7,620 nucleotides of DNA from Hydrogenothermaceae bacterium (GTDB lineage Bacteria; Aquificota; Aquificia; Aquificales; Hydrogenothermaceae). The first letter of the stretch is position 1. Each line of letters starts with the position of its first letter. The stretch spans positions 1 through 7,620 of the forward strand of contig WFXI01000014.1 of the NCBI GenBank assembly GCA_015490675.1. The letters run 5' to 3'. The notes under the pieces are model-generated. The model did no database searches. It was not told the DNA's origin and worked only from the letters and a program-made list of their open reading frames with translations. The translations under genes were made by a program, and so were the position numbers. This document shows, piece after piece, positions 4,637 through 7,620 of this stretch.

Positions 4637-5293
4637 ATGAAACCTAGAATACTTTTGGTCGAGGATGATGTGATTCTTGCCACATCCCTCGCCAAATTTT
4701 TAACATTACATGGATATGATGTAGATATAGCAAAAAGCTATTATGAAGCTGGGGATAAAACATTTGAAAATAAGTATGATTTATACATTTTTGATATTAA
4801 CTTAAAAGATGGTAGTGGTATAGAACTCTTAGAGGATTTAAGATTTGCAGATGATAAAACTCCTACTATTTTTATAAGTGCTTTGAGAGATACTCAGACT
4901 ATAGTAAAAGGCTTTAGTTCAGGTGCAGAAGATTATATTAAAAAGCCTTTTGATCCTGAAGAACTATTAGTAAGAATAAAGGTTAGATTGAATTCTAAAC
5001 TATCAGATATAGAAAAAGATGATGAAGAAATAAAATATAAAGACATTTTAATAAAAGGTAATACAGTCTATAAAAACGGAAAAGTTTTAGAATTAGGGGA
5101 AGTTCAATTTAAAATTTTAAAAACTTTATTAGAAAACAAAGGTAAAATTGTTCCTAAAGAAAGATTATACGAAGTTATGCATAATCCTTCCTCTTTAGCT
5201 TTAAGGGTTAACATATCAAAATTAAAGAAAAAAACAGGTCTTAATATAAAATCAATTAGGGGTATGGGATATCTGTTAGAAGATGAAAATTAA
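4637..5293 (+). CDS. OmpR/PhoB-family response regulator
   Basis: 218 residues. The receiver domain (about 1-115) shows the acidic pair Asp10/Asp11, the phospho-acceptor Asp53 (FDINLKDGSG), the switch Ser81 and the conserved Lys103 (KKPFDPEELL). A winged-helix DNA-binding domain (about 130-216) has the typical VLELGEVQFKILKTLLENKGKIV helix, then a recognition-helix region (ALRVNISKLKKK) and the closing wing IRGMGYLL. It is cytoplasmic and would bind tandem direct repeats spaced by about one helical turn. It begins 2 bp after the barrel-protein stop codon and overlaps the kinase gene by 11 nt, so the three are one transcript. Its likely targets are its own operon and the repeat-bearing promoter at 3099-3117; this is inferred from position and geometry only. 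Confidence 0.93.
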   Translation: MKPRILLVEDDVILATSLAKFLTLHGYDVDIAKSYYEAGDKTFENKYDLYIFDINLKDGSGIELLEDLRFADDKTPTIFISALRDTQTIVKGFSSGAEDYIKKPFDPEELLVRIKVRLNSKLSDIEKDDEEIKYKDILIKGNTVYKNGKVLELGEVQFKILKTLLENKGKIVPKERLYEVMHNPSSLALRVNISKLKKKTGLNIKSIRGMGYLLEDEN

Positions 5294-6344
5294 AGTTAAA
5301 TTTTTCAAAAGTAAATATGAAAAGGAAGCTTTTTTTAAAGCTTTTCTTTTATATTTTATTAGCATAATAAGTTTGGTTTTTGTTATTTTTTATTTCCATT
5401 ATAAAAGTATATATTTAGAGCAAAAACAACTTTTATTTTTAGAAATGAAAAACTTTGCATTAAGCTTTAAAGGAGAAAAGTTCTCTTTAGATTTGGTATC
5501 AATAAACCCAGGAGACAACTTACCTTTTTATGAACTTGAAGAAAATGATAAAGAGTTTTATATGTATGTTCCTATACCACAAGTTAAGACAGAAGTTTTG
5601 AAAATTATTTACCCAAAAAAAGAGTTCTTTGAATATCTAAATTCTAAGGTTAAAACTTTATATATCCTTTATTTTAACATTGGAATTATCATTTTTATTT
5701 TATCTATTCTTTTTGCAATATATACAACTAGACCTTTAAGAAAAGCTATAAACATTTTAAATGAAACAGTAAAAGATATAATCCATGATATTAATACTCC
5801 TGTTATGAGTATATTAGTTAATCTTAAGCTTTTAAAATTAAAATATCCCAATGATGAAGACATATCCATGTTAGAATTAGCAGTTAAACAGTTATCAAAC
5901 ATTTACAAAAATCTAAGAACAGCTTTGGAAGAAACAAAAAAAGCAGAAGAAGAAATAAATTTAAAACAAATTATAGAAGAAGAATTAAAAACATTAACAG
6001 TTCTATATCCTAGTATAAAACTTAAAACGAATTTGGAAAATAAAATTATCAAAGCAAATAAGGATGCTGTCGAAAGAATAGTTTTTAATTTGTTATCTAA
6101 TGCATTTAAACATAATATAAAAGATGGATATGTTGAGGTAATTTTAAAAGATAATCAAATGATAATAGAAAATTCAAGTCCACAAATAAAAAATCCTGAT
6201 AAATTATTTGATAGATACTACAAAGAAAGTCAAAGAGGAATAGGTCTAGGATTATCCATAGTCAAGAAACTTTCTCATGAATTAGGATGGAATCTAAAAA
6301 TAAATATAGAAAAGGGAAAATTTAAAGTTATTTTACAATTTTAG
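5283..6344 (+). CDS. HAMP-less sensor histidine kinase, partner of the OmpR-family regulator
   Basis: 353 residues. TM1 (about 20-38) and TM2 (about 126-148) enclose a small periplasmic sensor of about 87 residues. Only 19 residues separate TM2 from the phospho-acceptor His168 (IIHDINTPVM), so there is no room for a HAMP domain. The N-box is present (FNLLSNAFKHN, Asn269 and Asn273), as are the F region (LFDRYYKES) and the G2 box (GIGLGLSIV, 319-327). The G1 box is degenerate: ENSSPQI at 296-302 takes the place of DxGxG, with Asn297 where the adenine-contacting Asp normally sits. Similar Asn-type G1 boxes occur in active kinases, so activity is likely but unproven. The start overlaps the regulator by 11 nt, which marks them as a cognate pair. 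The stop codon TAG (6342-6344) directly touches the mature 3' end of the convergent tmRNA gene. Confidence 0.9.
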   Translation: MKIKVKFFKSKYEKEAFFKAFLLYFISIISLVFVIFYFHYKSIYLEQKQLLFLEMKNFALSFKGEKFSLDLVSINPGDNLPFYELEENDKEFYMYVPIPQVKTEVLKIIYPKKEFFEYLNSKVKTLYILYFNIGIIIFILSILFAIYTTRPLRKAINILNETVKDIIHDINTPVMSILVNLKLLKLKYPNDEDISMLELAVKQLSNIYKNLRTALEETKKAEEEINLKQIIEEELKTLTVLYPSIKLKTNLENKIIKANKDAVERIVFNLLSNAFKHNIKDGYVEVILKDNQMIIENSSPQIKNPDKLFDRYYKESQRGIGLGLSIVKKLSHELGWNLKINIEKGKFKVILQF

Positions 6345-6693
6345 TGGAGGCGAGGGGAATCGAACCCCTGTCCGAGAACGGCCGTTGCATGGGCTTTCTA
6401 CAGGCTTAGCCTGTGTTTGTTATTTCACCTGTGGCGACCCCACAGGCAGGGTATCCACAGGCAAGCCCTGTAAAATTTCGGAAGATGCCTACAGGGCGGT
6501 CAGCATCTTCCTATCCCGTGTATCTATCGCCCTTCCTAAGCCCACGGGCAAGCTTAGGAGGACGTCGCTGCATTAATTAAGCAGCGAGAGCGATTTCGCG
6601 TTCGGGAATTGTTGTTTGTTGGTTTTTTACGGAGTATCCTTCTCCGGCCTGCTTACCCAGCGTAACCGTTCCCGTCGAACCCGAATCGCCCCC
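6345..6693 (-). ncRNA. ssrA: Transfer-messenger RNA (tmRNA)
   Basis: This RNA rescues stalled ribosomes and tags the unfinished protein for proteolysis. The 349-nt gene has all the hallmarks. The 5' end GGGGGCG (6693-6687) pairs with CGCCTCC near the 3' end, including the G3-U70 wobble that specifies alanine. A D-arm-like GGGTTCGACGGG follows the 5' end, and a T-arm (stem 6353-6357/6365-6369, loop TTCGATT) precedes the acceptor. The tag frame ends I-P-E-R-E-I-A-L-A-A-stop (6609-6577). Pseudoknot and helix stems are visible at 6400-6405/6409-6414, 6428-6434/6440-6446, 6481-6488/6503-6510 and 6535-6541/6552-6558. The discriminator A maps to 6345; the genome continues CTA instead of CCA, so the CCA tail must be added enzymatically. 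The gene is far richer in G+C than its surroundings. A 63-residue plus-strand reading frame inside it is spurious. Confidence 0.96.
6577..6630 (-). other. tmRNA tag-encoding segment
   Basis: Read on the minus strand, the frame GTA AAA AAC CAA CAA ACA ACA ATT CCC GAA CGC GAA ATC GCT CTC GCT GCT TAA gives VKNQQTTIPEREIALAA before the stop at 6579-6577. The C-terminal ALAA is the usual protease signal. Matched to the Aquifex tag APEAELALAA (from memory), the tag proper would be IPEREIALAA with ATT as resume codon; where translation resumes is uncertain. Confidence 0.65.
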
Positions 6694-6704
6694 ATATTCT
6701 GTTG

Positions 6705-6721
6705 GCATATTAAATATATGC
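6705..6721 (-). terminator. Weak hairpin between the YeiH-family gene and ssrA
   Basis: GCATAT-TAAAT-ATATGC is a perfect 6-bp inverted repeat in the 39-bp gap between the YeiH-family gene and ssrA. It lacks a T-run and has an AU-rich stem, so it is a poor terminator; the two genes may be partly co-transcribed. Confidence 0.25.
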
Positions 6722-6740
6722 TTTAAATAATCTTATGCAA
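6713..6740 (-). promoter_or_regulatory. Possible ssrA promoter
   Basis: On the minus strand, TTGCAT (6740-6735) and TATATT (6718-6713) are separated by 16 bp. Transcription would start roughly 10-15 nt before the mature tmRNA 5' end at 6693, leaving a short leader for RNase P to remove. The -35 lies inside the last codons of the upstream membrane-protein gene. The match is modest in AT-rich DNA. Confidence 0.35.
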
Positions 6741-7620
6741 GTATATTATGAACTAATTTCACAACAATCGCTCCACCAACAAGTAAAAATACAAATAAAA
6801 TAGCTGCTGCATAAATTGGTTTCATACCAACGCCTTTTACTTTATTAATGTTTGTTTCCATACCCATTGCAGCCATTGCAACAGTTAAAAGAAATCCATC
6901 TATATAATTTATTGAAGAAACAATGTTTTGTGGAATTATATTTAAAGAATTTACCCCTACCATAGCAATAAAACCAAAAACAAAATAAGGTATAGGAATA
7001 TCTCTTAATGTTGTTCCTGTTCCATGTGTAGCTTGTTTTTTTGCTAGATAAAAGCTTAGGACTATTAATAAAGGTGCCAACATCATAACTCTTGTTAATT
7101 TAGCAATTGTAGCTGTGTTTCCTGCAGGTTCAGAAATTGCAAAACCAGCAGCTACAACCTGTGCTACTTCGTGAACAGAGGCTCCAACCCAAATTCCGTA
7201 TAAAATGTCATCAAAACCTGGTAGTAATCCAGCTTTATAAATAATTGGATATACAAACATAGAAATAGTCCCAAATATAGTAACTGTGGCAACTGCCATT
7301 GCTGCATGGTGCATTTCTGCTTTTACAACAGGAGCAGTTGCTAAAACTGCAGAAGCCCCGCAAATTGAGCTACCAGAAGATATAAGATAAGACATTTTAT
7401 CATCTAAGCCAAATATCTTTCTAGAAACCCATACACCAAGTAAAAATGTACCAACAAGCATTATAGTATCAACTATCAGTCCAATTAATCCAACTTCCAT
7501 TACATTTTGAAATGTTAACCTAAATCCTAAAAATACAATTGCAATTCTTAAAACTTTTTTTAAGGCAAATGTAATTCCTGGTTTAAAACTTTCTGGAAAT
7601 TTAAAAATATTACCAACTAC
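6733..7620 (-). CDS. YeiH/PSE-family (UPF0324) integral membrane protein, 5' end outside window
   Basis: The minus-strand frame is open to the window edge, giving 295 residues; the family usually has about 330-350. The first 40 residues, read from 7620 to 7501, already match the family (FKFPESFKPGITFALKKVLRIAIVFLGFRLTFQNV), so the Met at 7500 is internal. Conserved family segments are SSICGASAVLAT (about 7371-7336), the VKAEMHHAAMAVATVTIFGT segment and ASVHEVAQVVAAGFAIS. Multiple hydrophobic spans fill the rest, ending in LVGGAIVVKLVHNILA. Members are annotated as putative sulfate exporters (Cons_hypoth698, PF03601); substrate evidence for the family is thin. In a sulfur-metabolising thermophile export of a sulfur oxyanion would fit, but that is inference. 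The gene reads toward ssrA, 39 bp away. Confidence 0.9.
   Translation of the reverse strand, partial: VVGNIFKFPESFKPGITFALKKVLRIAIVFLGFRLTFQNVMEVGLIGLIVDTIMLVGTFLLGVWVSRKIFGLDDKMSYLISSGSSICGASAVLATAPVVKAEMHHAAMAVATVTIFGTISMFVYPIIYKAGLLPGFDDILYGIWVGASVHEVAQVVAAGFAISEPAGNTATIAKLTRVMMLAPLLIVLSFYLAKKQATHGTGTTLRDIPIPYFVFGFIAMVGVNSLNIIPQNIVSSINYIDGFLLTVAMAAMGMETNINKVKGVGMKPIYAAAILFVFLLVGGAIVVKLVHNILA

Noticed and set aside
5669..5902. 77-residue minus-strand reading frame
   Set aside because: It is antisense to the transmembrane and H-box region of the histidine kinase, with no ribosome-binding site or recognisable protein features.
6345..6400. Integration site of a genomic island at the tmRNA 3' end
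   Set aside because: The ssrA 3' end is a common integrase target, but no integrase, duplicated 3' end or foreign-looking genes are seen next to it.
6450..6459. DnaA-box-like sequence GTATCCACAG
   Set aside because: It is one mismatch from consensus, isolated, and part of the structured tmRNA.
6385..6576. 63-residue plus-strand reading frame
   Set aside because: It lies wholly inside the tmRNA gene on the opposite strand; the open frame is a by-product of the GC-rich structured RNA.
6733..7500. Start of the YeiH-family gene at the ATG at 7500
   Set aside because: The 40 codons upstream stay open and match the family's conserved FALKKVLRIAIVFLGFRLT segment.

Overview
The window is an AT-rich bacterial chromosome segment with tightly packed, mostly plus-strand genes. 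A markedly GC-richer tmRNA gene stands out from this background, a contrast typical of structured RNAs in AT-rich thermophiles. The combination of a tmRNA tag ending in ...EIALAA (close to the Aquifex tag as I recall it), a Gram-negative envelope (an outer-membrane barrel protein with C-terminal Phe, and periplasmic binding proteins) and Lys/Glu/Ile-rich proteins suggests Aquificota, perhaps a Sulfurihydrogenibium-like member of the Hydrogenothermaceae. The organism assignment is inference; the sequence alone does not prove it.

Layout. (1) 2-2034: the C-terminal part of a PhnD-like periplasmic binding protein, overlapping by 4 nt (ATGA) a membrane histidine kinase with an unusual four-cysteine linker. 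(2) 2035-2488: a 454-bp non-coding region with the architecture of a chromosomal replication origin. It has a very AT-rich, DnaA-trio-like unwinding segment, then 16 perfect copies of the consensus DnaA box TTATCCACA in 314 bp. Many are phased at exactly 11 bp, and they include a perfect 49-bp duplication and a 20-bp tandem repeat. (3) 2489-3028: acireductone dioxygenase (mtnD, methionine salvage). (4) 3175-3738: a small exported, extremely charged Met/His/Glu-rich protein preceded by an 11-bp-spaced direct repeat, and followed by three consecutive perfect palindromes, the last being a strong intrinsic terminator. (5) 3837-6344: a three-gene operon of an outer-membrane barrel protein with a calcium-binding thrombospondin-type repeat, an OmpR-family response regulator and a HAMP-less histidine kinase. 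(6) 6345-6693, minus strand: the tmRNA gene ssrA, whose mature 3' end directly abuts the kinase stop codon. (7) 6733-7620, minus strand: a YeiH/PSE-family membrane protein running off the right edge.

How the parts may work together. The left pair looks like a binding-protein/kinase sensor, by analogy with TtrS-type kinases that carry PhnD-like sensor domains. The 3175-6344 genes look like an envelope-sensing module: the regulator and kinase probably control their co-transcribed barrel protein and perhaps the charged periplasmic protein, whose upstream 11-bp direct repeat has the geometry OmpR/PhoB-type regulators bind. The most notable element is the DnaA-box array. It is not next to dnaA here, and no plasmid Rep gene is present.
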